Shown: piece after piece, positions 52,681 to 63,862 of the stretch
How positions within the stretch are numbered: the first letter of the stretch is position 1
How the letters are laid out: every line of letters begins with the position of its first letter
DNA from: Chrysoperla carnea
Lineage: Eukaryota > Arthropoda > Insecta > Neuroptera > Chrysopidae
Reading direction: 5' to 3'
Assembly: GCF_905475395.1 (NCBI RefSeq)
Contig: NC_058342.1
Location: 2,242,501 to 2,306,500 of the forward strand
DNA: 64,000 bases
Notes under the pieces: generated by a model
Seen by the model: only the letters and a program-made list of their open reading frames with translations
Databases searched by the model: none
Told to the model about the DNA's origin: nothing
Program-made: the position numbers and the translations under genes

Positions 52681-53019
52681 TTATTGACAGCTGATGCAGC
52701 TTCGAGCCCATTCAGTGCAGTCTCTTTTCATGTTTGGCCACACGAAGCGTTGACGTACCAGTTTGGAGCTAGCCGCGATACCGGGATGTGATAAATTATG
52801 CATCGCGAAGAAAACGTTTTTGCGTAGTGATTTTGGAATGTATGGCCGTACTGTCGGTGTTGATGTGTCGCAAACTATTTGGGTGTCCCACAGCGGAGTA
52901 CTCTTTTTCTCGAGGACAAGAGATGTATTGTTTAAAAGGAAAAGTTTTTGTAGTTCCGGGTCATTTTCTTGTTTCCGAGCGAGTTCATTGTATGGGACTG
53001 TGCTGGGTAAGATTATTTC

Positions 53020-54284
53020 TTATAGCCTTGATAATATATCGGCTACAATATTGTCTTTTCCGGCATCGTGACGAATGTCTGTTGTGAATTGGGAAATGAA
53101 TTCCAATTGTCTTGTTTGTCGTGGTAATGCGTTTTTGCTAGAACTTTTGGTGAACGCGAATGTTATCGGTTTGTGGTCGGTATAGATAGTAAATGTGTGG
53201 CCTTCTAAGAGGTTTCGGAAGTGCTTGATTGCCTGGTAAATTGCTGTAAGCTCTCTGTCGTACGCACTATACTTGATCTGTGTTGCGTTGAATTTTTTTG
53301 AAAAGAACGGTAATGGTTGAAAACCCTCTTTGTGACGTTGTTGGAATACAGCACCCATTGCGGAATTGCTTGCGTCGACGTGAATGGAGAATGGTTTACA
53401 CGGATCAGGGTGTGCGAGTGTTGTACAATTTTGTATATCAGTTTTAAGTTGTGCGAAGGCGTTATCGGCGTCGTTGTTCCAAGTGATTGGATGGTTGTCG
53501 TTTTTCTTTGCGTTGCACGTAAATTCAATCAGTGGTGCTTGAGTTGATGCAGCATTTGGTAGCTGTCGACGATAAAAATTGATCATCCCCAAAAATCGAC
53601 GGAGTTCGGCGATAGTTTTGGGTTGAGGATAGTCAATGATAGCTTGAACGCGTGCTGGATGTGGTTTTATGCCGTTTTGTGATACTAGGAAACCGAGGAA
53701 TGAAACTTCACTTTTCCCGAAATCACTCTTAGCGATATTAATTGAAATTTTTTGCTCGTTTTCACGTTGGAATAATGCGTCGAGATGCTCCATGTGTTGT
53801 TCTTCGTTATCGCTGGCGACCAGGAAGTCGTCGATATAAGTAAAGACGAAATCTAAGCCGCGTAAACATTCAGGTATATAACGTTGAAAGGATTGAGCAG
53901 CGTTGCGGAGTCCGAATGGCATAACGGTGAACTCAAACAAACCGAAGGGTGTCGTAATAGCTGTTTTCGGAACATCGTCGGGATTGACGGGAAGTTCGTC
54001 AAATCGTAAATATGTGGGATTGGATATCGATCGGGTATTGTTTTGGCATTCAATGCTCGGTAGTCGCCGGTAGGTCTCCAAGTTCCATCGTTTTTCTGGA
54101 CCATATGGAGTGCGCTAGCCCATTGACTTTTTGAAGGGCGACATATTCCCAGTTCCATCATCGTTTGGGATTCTTTTTGTGCCATTTTTAACTTGTCAGG
54201 GGCAAGACGTCTGGGTGTAGTTGTAATAGGTGTGCCACGGGTGTCGATGAAGTGAAAAACGCTTTCGCTCACTGCGATTCGCAA
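53020..54284 (-). pseudogene. pol: CsRn1-like RT-RNaseH with deletion in the palm
   Basis: The upstream frame (53853-54284) carries [16 protein letters not shown]. The downstream frame carries [24 protein letters not shown] (motif C), SFLGFLVSQNGIKPHP and RNase H (HVDASNSAMGAVFQQ, YDRELTAIYQAIKHF, YTDHKPIT). Between IPHIYDLTN and PVNPDDVP the segment that should hold RT motif A with its catalytic Asp is missing and the frame changes near 54000, so RT is dead. Confidence 0.85.
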
Positions 54285-54381
54285 AATTTGCCGGTTTAGT
54301 TATGCTGGGATATTTTTGCAGAAGAACTGCATATCGATGGTTGCGATCAATAGTTGAGATGGCTGAGGTGATGGCCCGGGT

Positions 54382-55578
54382 TTAGCTGCGTAGTTTTGTG
54401 TCCAAAGCTGTTATTGAATCGACAAGTCTACGATTTTTGATGTCGACCATGAGATTGTGGAAGGAGAGAAAGTCAGCGCCGAAGATTGGAGCGTCAACGT
54501 TTGCAACTGTAAAAGTCCATTTAAATGTTCGGCGAAGTCCCAAATCTATCTGTAAGGTCTGTTCGCCGTATGTGTTGATTGGTGTTCCATTTGCTGCGTA
54601 TAGCTGGAATTCGGCTGGAGCATTGTCTGAGACTTTGTTTTTGGCTGGTAGTATGCTGATGTCTGCTCCTGTGTCAATCAGGAAATTGTAAGCGTTTGAT
54701 CGCTCGAAAATAAATAGGCAACGCTGAGGTTTGAGGCCTGGGTCACTGGCCGCCTCTAGTGACTGGCTTTCTCGTTTTTCTGATTGCTGTACTTGACCCG
54801 TAAAGCGACATGGTGATTGGCATTTTCGGGCTTTGCTTCTGAAGTGTCTGTGGTAGTATTTTAGATAGTTATTGCGTGAACGAGGTCGTGAACTACTTCG
54901 ATTAAATTTTAACCGTCGAATCTCAGCTGTCAATTCGTGTATTTGCTGTCGTAAATCGCCTGTGACCTCTGAGCTGCTTGTAGTTGGACTGTTAGTAACG
55001 GGCGCTAGCGAATGGTTGACTGGTGCAGCGTCGAGTATTTTGTCCGCCATTTCGGCGATCTTATTTAGGCTGTCTGAGCTGATGGATAGAATTTGTTTAG
55101 CTGAACTTGGAAGTCTGTCGAGGAACATTGGTTTGAGGAATTCGTCGCTGATGTTGGCACCTGCTAGGGCACGCATTCGTCTTAACAGTACTGTGGGTTT
55201 TTGATCACCCAGCTCCAGTTCAGTAAGAAGCGTTCTCACCCGTTTGTTGTCTGAATCCGAAAACTCATTGATCAATCTTTGCTTGAGGGTTTCGTACTTG
55301 TTTGTCAGTGGTTCGTTGTCGCAAAAATCCTGTATACGCTCGAAAACCGATCCGTCGATGGCGGCGACGATGTAGTTGAACTTGCTCAAGTCGGTTGTAA
55401 CACCGGCCGTGAAAAAAGTTGCCTCTACTTGCCTGAACCAGATTTTGAGGTTTTTGTCCCAAAACGTTGGAATTTTGACGGAAGTTTTGGCCAGGACGTT
55501 CGGTTCTGTTTCGTTATGTTGTGGTAAATGTACTGACGCATTATTTAACTCAGTCTGATTGTTCTCGTCGTCGGGCAT
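54382..55578 (-). CDS. gag: CsRn1-like gag-protease (398 aa, intact frame)
   Basis: ATG at 55576-55578, about 70 bp inside the 5' LTR. Gag capsid region with FWDKNLKIWFRQVEATFFTA and MFLDRLPSSAKQIL. An unusual Cys/His region YYHRHFRSKARKCQSPC follows, in which the first Cys of the CHCC-type box appears replaced by Tyr. Then the aspartic protease FLIDTGADISILP and FTVANVDAPIFGADFL. Gag and protease share one frame here. The downstream pol is in other frames. Confidence 0.85.
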   Translation of the reverse strand: MPDDENNQTELNNASVHLPQHNETEPNVLAKTSVKIPTFWDKNLKIWFRQVEATFFTAGVTTDLSKFNYIVAAIDGSVFERIQDFCDNEPLTNKYETLKQRLINEFSDSDNKRVRTLLTELELGDQKPTVLLRRMRALAGANISDEFLKPMFLDRLPSSAKQILSISSDSLNKIAEMADKILDAAPVNHSLAPVTNSPTTSSSEVTGDLRQQIHELTAEIRRLKFNRSSSRPRSRNNYLKYYHRHFRSKARKCQSPCRFTGQVQQSEKRESQSLEAASDPGLKPQRCLFIFERSNAYNFLIDTGADISILPAKNKVSDNAPAEFQLYAANGTPINTYGEQTLQIDLGLRRTFKWTFTVANVDAPIFGADFLSFHNLMVDIKNRRLVDSITALDTKLRS

Positions 55579-55634
55579 TGTTGTCGTTATTCGATTCGGA
55601 TTGTTGCAGCTTTAATTGTTGCGCTTGTAGTAGC

Positions 55635-55645
55635 CGGGGTCACCA
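55635..55645 (-). promoter_or_regulatory. Primer binding site (tRNA-Trp type)
   Basis: TGGTGACCCCG on the minus strand lies 3 nt inside the 5' LTR. It matches the last 11 bases expected to pair with eukaryotic tRNA-Trp, which CsRn1-type elements are known to use. Confidence 0.6.
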
Positions 55646-55648
55646 ATT

Positions 55649-56081
55649 TGTAGTGAACTATTTATATCACAAAAAACTATTTGTTTTATTGACGTTTAAC
55701 ATATTTCACTACAATAATTGATTCACAAGAGCTTGCACTAATTTTGATTGTTGACTTGATTAAAATGAACTTATATATTATACTGTAGTTAACTTGAAGA
55801 GTCTGTATTGTTATCTGGTCGTATCACGCTGTGTGTCGTTTATATAATTACAGTCAATTATTACCGTAGAGTCTAGCAAATTCTAGAACATTCAAGTGTA
55901 ATCTATTGCATATTTTTCACTTGTATATGTTTTCTGTCTCTGTTTGAGTAATATAAAACGATATTGTTTTTTTCTTTTAGAATTGTCTATAATTCTAGAT
56001 AATTCTATAGTATTTCAAAATTACATTTGTTTTTAAGAAAGTTCTAGAGTAGGTTGTTGCTGTTACCACAGTTGCCCTACA
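55649..56081 (-). repeat. 5' LTR of the CsRn1-like element
   Basis: 433 bp, TGTAGTGAACTATTTATATC at 55649 to TTGCCCTACA at 56081 (plus-strand reading). Full length compared with the shortened partner at 51420. Confidence 0.85.
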
Positions 56082-56139
56082 AAGAGTATGTTTCTTTTTC
56101 AAGATTTAATTGCTGGGCGTTATCTTTAAATTATTAATT

Positions 56140-56465
56140 AAAACAAGAAAATGTTTCATCAAATTTAAATTGAAGTTCAGCTTTAACTTTTCTGTGAAAG
56201 AATACTGTTGTATCATCAGAATATTGCGTTTTGTTATTTCTTGTGACCTTTGGAAGTTTATTTACCTACAGGGCAAAAAGCAACAACTCCAATATTGATC
56301 CTTGAGGTATACCATGTTTCACCGTCAAATAGTTTGAAAATATTTGATTTTTTGTATTAGCATCAGTTGAAATAATTTTGACACATTGTTGTCTATTTGA
56401 TAAATACGACTAAAGCAATTCACAAGCCTTCCTTCTTATTCCATAAGAGAATAGTTTATGAAGAG
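56140..56465 (-). pseudogene. Jockey/CR1-like RT scrap
   Basis: Minus-strand translation gives HGIPQGSILELLLFAL (about 56260-56310), DDTTVFFHRK (about 56190) and a YLSNRQQCVKIIS-like stretch (56370-56410), the same blocks as in the LINE at 17.8-19.9 kb. About 320 bp only. Confidence 0.65.
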
Positions 56466-56469
56466 AGCA

Positions 56470-57740
56470 AATTTGTGTGTAGTAATAATTTATATAAGAA
56501 TTATATTAAAGAATAAAAATTTACTTTGTAAGCATCTGGTTGATTTCCAAATACAAAATTATTATGCAAGAAACATACAAATTTTTGCATATATTTAGTT
56601 TGTTTTCATATACTTGTTGGAGGGACGTTTCAAAGGTAATAGAACACATACATCATGTCCAGAAACTTAAATTTAACCACTTTTTATCAGTATCTTATGT
56701 AAATTTATTGCTGTATAACATTTTTTGGAATTTTCAATAGAAAACAGTTCAAAAACATACTATACAGCTAATAAAATAGTTGAAAAAAACACTATCTGTC
56801 GGTATTTGTGGCTCTTTTCACATAATCTTAAAGTGATTTATAAAAACTTTATAATACTTTTTTGCCTTAAAATAGTACTATAAAACACAGACAATAAAAA
56901 CTTATTATTAAATTATGAAAACCAGCCTCTTTTCAAGTTTCCATCTTCGAAAATTGAATTTAGGAGAGATAAAACTCTAAAATATTTGTTGAATAGCAAA
57001 AATCAATTCGCAATGAACCACCGTAACCACAGAGCTACTACCTTATAATTTATCGAATTGTTGCTTTAATTTTTTTAATAAGACATTTTATAAAATCGGT
57101 CCTTGGGTAAGATATTCTTATTGAATATAAAATGTAGAAAAAAAGTTCATTTTGTAATAAAAATAAATATTTCATTTAATATTTTCTTCAAATCTGGATT
57201 GCATTATAATACAAAAGTTTCAAAATTGTATTTTCTTTGTTTGTAAAAGTTCTAAGATATCCGAATATTGTAATCCACCAACGATATGCTAACTACAACT
57301 AATCATTGGAAAGGAAAAAATATTCACGCTCACATTGGAAAGCAGCAGACGGGTAACGTATAGTAGTTGAAAAGTACGCTAAATATACGCACTTCAGCGT
57401 TCGTTTTATTGAATGCAGCGGCACACGCCGGTCCGTATGACGGGCCGGCAGGAACCAGTGTTTTCTCTTATTATTAATTATATTTTTTATTCTTTTGCGG
57501 TTGTTATAATAAATTTCGTTTTCTATTAGTTAAGTAATGATTGTCAATTTGTTCAGTCATTGTTTCTCATTTTTTTCATTCCTAATCTGGTGAAGCCGAA
57601 AATTCTTCGAAAATTACAGAAAATTATGGACTTAAGGCGACAGGAAGCAGTTACAATAATGTGCACAAAATAAAGAATACCAGAATGCAAAAACACTTAC
57701 CGGTTTATTTTGTTTCCACGTGGCTTCGATAGTTTACCGC
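56470..57740. other. Unassigned interval, possibly BEL/Pao LTR remains
   Basis: AT-rich with a GC-richer island at 57405-57455 (GGCACACGCCGGTCCG, GACGGGCCGGC). No ORF of interest. The island could be a promoter or LTR part, but no second copy was found. Confidence 0.35.
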
Positions 57741-57746
57741 CTCCAT

Positions 57747-57790
57747 AAAATTTAGGAAAAAAGGGATAATTTTGGGGATTGGCGACTGGT
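57747..57790. repeat. Direct repeat flanking the BEL/Pao relic (left copy)
   Basis: CATAAAATTTAGGAAAAAAG and the following GATAATTTTGG/GATT recur at 62368-62411 with a few changes. The two copies bracket the BEL/Pao relic, so they may be LTR-derived, but similarity stops outside about 44 bp. Confidence 0.5.
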
Positions 57791-58457
57791 GGCTGGTGTC
57801 AAAGCTGCGGGATCAGCAGGATCCGAACTAAGCACGTATAGTGGCCTTGGATTTAGTAAGGCTTATATTTGTGCCAAAACGGTGTGCCTTTCACCTGGTA
57901 TAAATGATGCTTTACCCATTTTACCGCGAATTCCTGAATTCCACCGAAGTGTGGGCTTAGTGCTGGGTTAAATTGCCACTTAATTTTCTAATTAAGTAGC
58001 TCCTTTTTCAGCGCATCATTATAGTCTGATGATTCTATAAGTTTATATACTTTTTTGAGAACGAATGAGCACCTACAAAGTTTGTTCCTCGGTCAGAGTA
58101 TAAAACTGAAGTGGGTCCTCCTCGAGCAAGGAATCTTTTTAATGCGACAATAAAGGTTTCAGTAGACAAATCTGAAGCAAGTTCTAGATGCAATGCTTTA
58201 GTTGTCAAACACACAAATAAACATAAATAGGCCTTTTGATTTCTAACTCCTCTGTACCTACTTAATGTTATAGTAAAGAGACCAGCAAAATCAACACCAG
58301 AATGGTCAAAGCTTTTACTTTGAGTCACTCGAGGTGCAGGCAAATCTGCCATCAGCGGAAAAACTGGTTTTGATTTCAATATGAAACAACGATTGCATGC
58401 GTGTACTCGTTGTCGAACAATTTGGCGAGCAGAAAGTATCCAATACTTTTGTCTCAA
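57780..58457 (-). pseudogene. pol: BEL/Pao integrase relic
   Basis: Zinc domain and core: ACNRCFILKSKP, SFDHSGVDFAGLF (first Asp), LFVCLTTKALHLELASDLS, VLYSDRGTNFVGA (second Asp). The core continues after a break at 58035 through SPHFGGIQEFAVKWVKHH and, in a shifted frame, LSSDPADPAALTPA before ending abruptly at the flanking repeat. The Glu-bearing block is hard to place. Non-functional. Confidence 0.8.
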
Positions 58458-58599
58458 AATTGATAATAACAGATTAGGACCGGTATGTAAGTTTTACTCA
58501 TGAGTATAATCAATAAGAAGATTTGTATTTGTTTGTGTTGTGTTGGTCCTTTTTTGGTAATAATATAGGGTGTTGTGCATCAAATCCAATTGGAGGGTT

Positions 58600-60130
58600 A
58601 GTTAAGCGTCCTCCAACGCGTAAAATCTTTTATTTAAAAATGCAAAATGTATATTCTGAATGACTCGAAATAAATAACTGTCTGCAGCTTCTAAATCTTC
58701 ATCAGTAAATTCATTTCTCCTTAGAATAATTTTTAGAAAACGCAAGATATAGATCATAGAATGCGACAACCTTGACCAAGAAGAATGCCTGAGGAAGTTC
58801 ATTTATTGCATTAGGTAGATTTTGAGACACATGTAGTGATATTGATTTTTCTACAATATATTCTACTTCAATATCGGGAATAAATTAAAGGCCAAGTTTC
58901 CATAGGCTTTATAAATCATGAGGGGCCTGTTAACCAAGATTTATGGTTTATGAAAGCAGGGGGTAATAAACCCCGAGAAATACAATCTGCAGGATTTTCG
59001 ATTCCAGGGATGTGGTACCAATGTGGCTTTGCAACAAATGTTTTACGCAGATGTGATGACAAGTGAATCCAACTCAATACAACGGTTGAATCAGAAAAGG
59101 GGGAAGTTTTAGAAATACTGTGACGATCAGTATAAGTTTTTACTACAAAAGAAATTAATCTTGCAAGTAAAAGAGCGGCACAAAGTTCCAATCGTGGTAT
59201 TGCCACTGTTTTCAGATTGGAAACCTTGAACTTTGAGCAGAATAAACTGATATTAACGTTTTCATCATTTATGGTGCGAAAATAAATACAAGCGCCTTAG
59301 GCCGTTTCACTTGCATCTGAAAAACCAATCAATATGATTGGATTTTTTAAGTTAATATGCAGGTGGCGAGGAACATTAAACTGTTCCAATAAATGCAGTT
59401 ATTCGGTAACAACAGTTCGCAACTGCAGACAGTATATTTCACTTCGAGCACTTTTTTGACGAAACATCAGTATTAAACGAAAACATATCTACTCTAGGAT
59501 TCCAATTAAATCCCAAAATTTTTAAAGATTCAGTATCAAAAGTTATTGACTGAGACGAACGAAGGTTCTCTGGAATATGTTGAAGTAACTCGGTAGAGTT
59601 GAAACACCATTTAACTAGTGAAAAACCCCTAGAAAAGAATAACTCCACCATTTGATTATGAAGAGTGACTGCACTATTAATATTGGCAACGCTGCATACC
59701 AACTCATCAACATAAGAAACACGGGTTGCAACCGCAGAAGCTAAAGGATAATTTTCAACTTCATCTTTGGCTAGTTGATCCTATCGTCTAAGTGTATCCC
59801 ACCCCGGGACAGCCACTCTAACCTAACCTTATCTTGATTAGTTGATGAACTGTTCGAATGGCTAAATATGAACTTGGCTTTACTCCAAAAGAAACGATTT
59901 TCAGAGAATAAACTGATAATTGAGTTCAGCAGAGTCACGCCACAATACTAATTGAAATTTACGATTCTCTATGCAAATATTTATTTGGCGGTACATTTGT
60001 TTAATGTCTGCAGTCATTGCAATAGAGTGTATTCTAAAATCCAATAATATTTGTTGCAGATCTGATTGAAGCTTAGGACCCGTATGCAATAACTCGTTCA
60101 AGGAAACTGAAGTACTGGACTTAAATCAAA
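58600..60130 (-). pseudogene. pol: BEL/Pao RT-RNaseH relic
   Basis: Fragments in order on the minus strand: NELLHTGPKLQSDLQQILLD and MTADIKQMYRQINICIENRK (RT motif A with Asp, about 60000), then VDELVCSVANINSAVTLHNQ-like sequence (59680), ILGFNWNPRVDMF (59505), PRLELCAALLLARLI (RNase H, 59195), SDSTVVLSWIHLSS (59080) and PGIENPADCISRGLLP (58990). Many stops and frameshifts. A short CCACCCCGGGACAGCC stretch near 59800 looks foreign and may be a small insertion. Confidence 0.8.
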
Positions 60131-60910
60131 CACTACTCTGAGTGGAGTAGTAAGACTATCAACTTTGCGCACACAATGATGGCAATAAAATAATTAGGAG
60201 AAGTCACATCATTTAAAGGAACCAGTGGCATGTGATTTTGTTGAATGTAATCATGAATGACCGATGAATAGGTTTCTTGTAACGAAAGTTCAGTTTGGAA
60301 CCGTTTCTCCAGATAAAAAAAAGCGTTGTCGTGCCATATTATATGAATCTCCTAGTCTTTGAGGATGCTTAAAAGGTAAACACACGGTATATCGCCCGGA
60401 ATATTCTCTAATTATGGTTGAAGTGATCATTTTTTCACATTCCATATCTTCAAGATTTGGACAATGGGATTTTGGAACTTCTTCTGGTTCCCATAATCGT
60501 TTAACTAAAGTTTCAACAGGAGTCGTGAAAGCATAGAAGTTTTGAGTATTTCAGAACATGTAGGTACTTCACCCTTCACCACGTATACCAAGCAGGTATG
60601 AACAGCTATAGGACTGAGCGAAGGGCCAATAACTTTAGCTGTTCCTAATAATTGTGCAAAAAAGGATGCACCTATTATTCCATCTATAGTTGAGAGAACA
60701 TGGAAAGTATCATCAGACAAACTAATAAATAACATTTAGTAGGATCAAATCTAGATGATACCGATATATTGGTTTGACCTCTAACTGATTTCGTATGCGA
60801 TCCAATACCTATGACGGATGTAAAAACTTTTACTTTTGGTAAATATAGAAGTTGACAACATTCAGAAGTAATGAAATTACTTTCAGATGCAGAATCCAAT
60901 AAGAACCTCA
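60130..60910 (-). pseudogene. pol: BEL/Pao protease and linker relic
   Basis: LDSASESNFITSECC-like sequence (60850-60899; the DSG of an active aspartic protease is changed to DSA). Downstream, LWEPEEVPKSHCPNLEDMEC and KHPQRLGDSYNMARQR-like segments (60340-60500) form the N-terminal pol linker typical of BEL/Pao. Stops interrupt throughout. Confidence 0.7.
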
Positions 60911-61350
60911 GCTTATGAATACTTCAAAATTTATTTTCAACATGAATATTGCCGTTGATAATAATACAGTTTTAGTCACTACTGTGTTTCGAAATGCAGA
61001 GCAAGCAGTAACGTTGGTATTTGTTTGTGATTTTTCGACAACATTCAAGGCATCAATAGACGAAGAATACACATTGGGTTTTGAATTGGTTGACTTTGTA
61101 TTGTCAAAATGAAGCATCGTGTGATGTTTTAACTTGCAGACAGAACATAATTTTTCAGATTTACAAGCGTTAATTTTATGTTTGTCGGATAAACAATTTA
61201 GACATAAGGATTTGTCCATAGCGATTTGTATCTTTCCTGTGGGGAAAATTTTCTAAATTGACTACAGTGATATATACTATACGAAACACGTTGAGTGCAG
61301 GCGGGGCATTTAAAAGTGTCGTCTTTTTTGTCTTGTCAGTGGCATGCACA
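60908..61350 (-). pseudogene. gag: BEL/Pao gag C-terminus with zinc motifs
   Basis: MDKSLCLNCLSDKHKINACK and KLCSVCKLKHHTMLHF are the paired Cys/His boxes of BEL/Pao Gag. A further CPACTQRVSYSIYHCSQFRK lies upstream at about 61240-61300 in another frame. The N-terminal gag part is missing on this strand. Confidence 0.75.
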
Positions 61351-61429
61351 GAGTTTTAAGACAGGGTAGGCAGAAATTTTTAAAAGCTACTATATAATCA
61401 ACAATACTTTTTGTTGATTTTGCTTCATC

Positions 61430-62678
61430 GTCATGGTGAGTAAATAATGATGTAGGTATTTGTAACCACAAATATCCAAAGATTGGCTGATCTTTAAAGA
61501 TTATAATTAAAAAATAGCAGTAAAAAGATTGTTAAAACCGGTATCGTTCCAGATGGGTTTATTGTTGGCAAATAGTAGTCAAGGGAAACAAAACAAGCGT
61601 TTGAGGGTTTGCACCCCGCTGTGACCTTATCTTAAGTTTGTATGAATTGAAAATGTGGTGTACAACGACCTTTCACGATCACTCGTTTTTTGTCATCGAC
61701 AGATAGTTTTAAGAACGCATAATTTTTTTTTCGATACATATACTATCTTAACAAGTTTGGCAGTGAATATTATTCATTTTTCTCTATTATCAACGTTGAA
61801 CAAACAAACCAAAACAATCAATATTCGACTCGACTCAGTATAAAAGCAATAATACGAAATCGTTATAAGTTATGGAGATCAACTCACAAGTGAGCATTCA
61901 AATACTTGTAGTGTAGGTGTATTTAAATGAATGAGAAACGAAACTACTTCGGTAAATGTCGTAATTTGTCGTGTTGTAAAAAGACGTTGTCTTTCTATGC
62001 GTTCTTATGTGTGTCATTTTATTGTACTTATACAAACGGACAGAATACACGTATATAGTGCACACATACATATAAACATATAAGACAATAATAGTGTATA
62101 TCTTTGCCTGAAGGCACTCAGCAAGAGTATAAAATTATAGATGATGCCCGTTAAGATTTTGTGTTTATTGATAGTACTCGTAGATGAATAATATTAGATA
62201 TCAGAACAAGATTATACATATTTGTCGGAATTATGTAGGGTAGGCTGTGTCTTTCTGTCCATATGGAATTCACGCCACTGAAAGCTGTGTGTGCTTTTAG
62301 CCGATTTTTGAGGATTATTTGAAATAGTTTTCTTAGCATTTGGAGTTTGAGTTTTAACTGAATTAACCATAAAATTTAGGAAAAAAGGAATAATTTTGGA
62401 GATTCGCGACGGTTAAAAAACATTAGCAGGAGCACTTATCACACAAAGTATTTTTACACGATTTCTTACAATATTTTACATACATTAATGAAACTATTTA
62501 AATTTACAAAAATTTTTAGTTCACAACGACCCGGGTGTGTTATTTTAATTTATAAATATTTGAGCACACAACAACGGGTGTATACTCATGCAGCGCAAAA
62601 AAACAAACTATACATGTTTCTCTTGGAGGTCAAACACTAAGTGTCTCGAACTTGCTTTTACAAAATTGCATAATCTGT

Positions 62679-62710
<32 letters not shown>

Positions 62711-63855
62711 AATAGTTATAAATCTATAAATAATATTCAATTATCTAATGTAAGTAATGAATCAGTGGCGTTTCCCGCTTGTTTTATCAAGTGTAACGAA
62801 AGAATTCGAATCAATTAATCCAAAGTGTTTCGATAGTTTCAACCTATCGAATTTATATTAAATTAAGTATGTGCTTATCTGAAACCACGATTCTAAATTT
62901 TCTTTTTTCCTTGCCTCTCCTGTGTTAAGTTTTACATCTGTTAAAAGCCGTTCAACATCACGTGGTAAGTCACTAAATTTTTTGCTAATTGTATCTCATT
63001 TCTCGTCTGTCGTAGAACGCATTTCTTGGTTCAACCTAACCATAAATTAATGGAAAAACACTAAATTGTTATTTTTATATCCATATTTTTTTATTTTTTT
63101 GTTTGTTCATACTTTTCTTAAAGATGAAGTCCATACACTCCCATTCATGATATTCTGATTTTTTTAAATCAAAATACGATTCTATCTAAAAAATTAAGTA
63201 GAAATTATTGTTTGGTTTAAGATTATTACGTAATCAGATATCATTCTATAAATACAAATTAAAATTAATGTCATTAATGTTAAGTAATAAATCTATACTT
63301 CTTCATTACAAATTTATTTATTTTGCTTTGCGTTTCACAATTTGACATTCATTCATTATTTATACACAACATAAATTAATATTCATTTGGTTGTTTTAAC
63401 TTACAAATCTTAAAGTTGTTATTCAAATAAAAATATTTTTTGTAGAATTCAGTCAATCGTTTACCCACATAATTGATTTACATTGTAAAATTGCATTTTT
63501 TTTTAAATTTAAAAGTAAAAAATAAAAAATTCATTTATTAATCATTCTTCGAACTTCATTCAAATGTAATCATAACCATAATCTCTCGTATCATTAAATA
63601 CAATTTCTTTTATCGGTTTTTTATAAATTGCTTATTCATTTACTCAGGAAAATTTACTCGTTACACGGGGCATTTCTAAATTCAATGCTACTCAAGACAA
63701 AAGAAAAAAAATCGATCATGCCATCTCTAAAATCTCTTTCAATCAATTAATACTTTGAAATAAATTGCATTAAAGTCAATAAAAAGCTTTAATACCGGAG
63801 AAGATACCAACCAATGCAGTTCAGGTTTTGATAATAAACTGTTTCACGACCATAC
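61430..63855. other. Unassigned AT-rich interval with BEL/Pao repeat copy
   Basis: The 44-bp repeat at 62368-62411 is the only dated landmark; a T-run plus (TA)n tract lies at 62680-62706. No ORF here looks coding. It may include LTRs of the BEL/Pao elements on either side, which I could not pair up. Confidence 0.4.
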
Positions 63856-63862
63856 GTTTCCA

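Larger units (their letters stand above)
51416..56085 (-). mobile_element. CsRn1-like Gypsy element with both LTRs (minus strand)
   Basis: LTRs at 51420-51661 (3') and 55649-56081 (5') share TGTAGTGAAC ... TTGCCCTACA. The 4-bp AAGA is present on both outer sides (51416-51419 and 56082-56085), a plausible target duplication. Order gag-protease-RT-RNaseH-integrase. The single gag-protease frame, a Cys/His box unlike the normal CCHC, and a primer site matching tRNA-Trp suggest the CsRn1 group. Pol has several breaks. Confidence 0.85.

Noticed and set aside
53205..53528. Overlapping ORF antisense or out of frame to the RT-RNaseH region
   Set aside because: It lies within clear RNase H coding sequence in another frame, with no motif of its own.
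57789..57971. 60-codon plus-strand ORF
   Set aside because: The minus strand here reads BEL/Pao integrase (SPHFGGIQEF, SSDPADPAALTP), so this ORF is antisense shadow.
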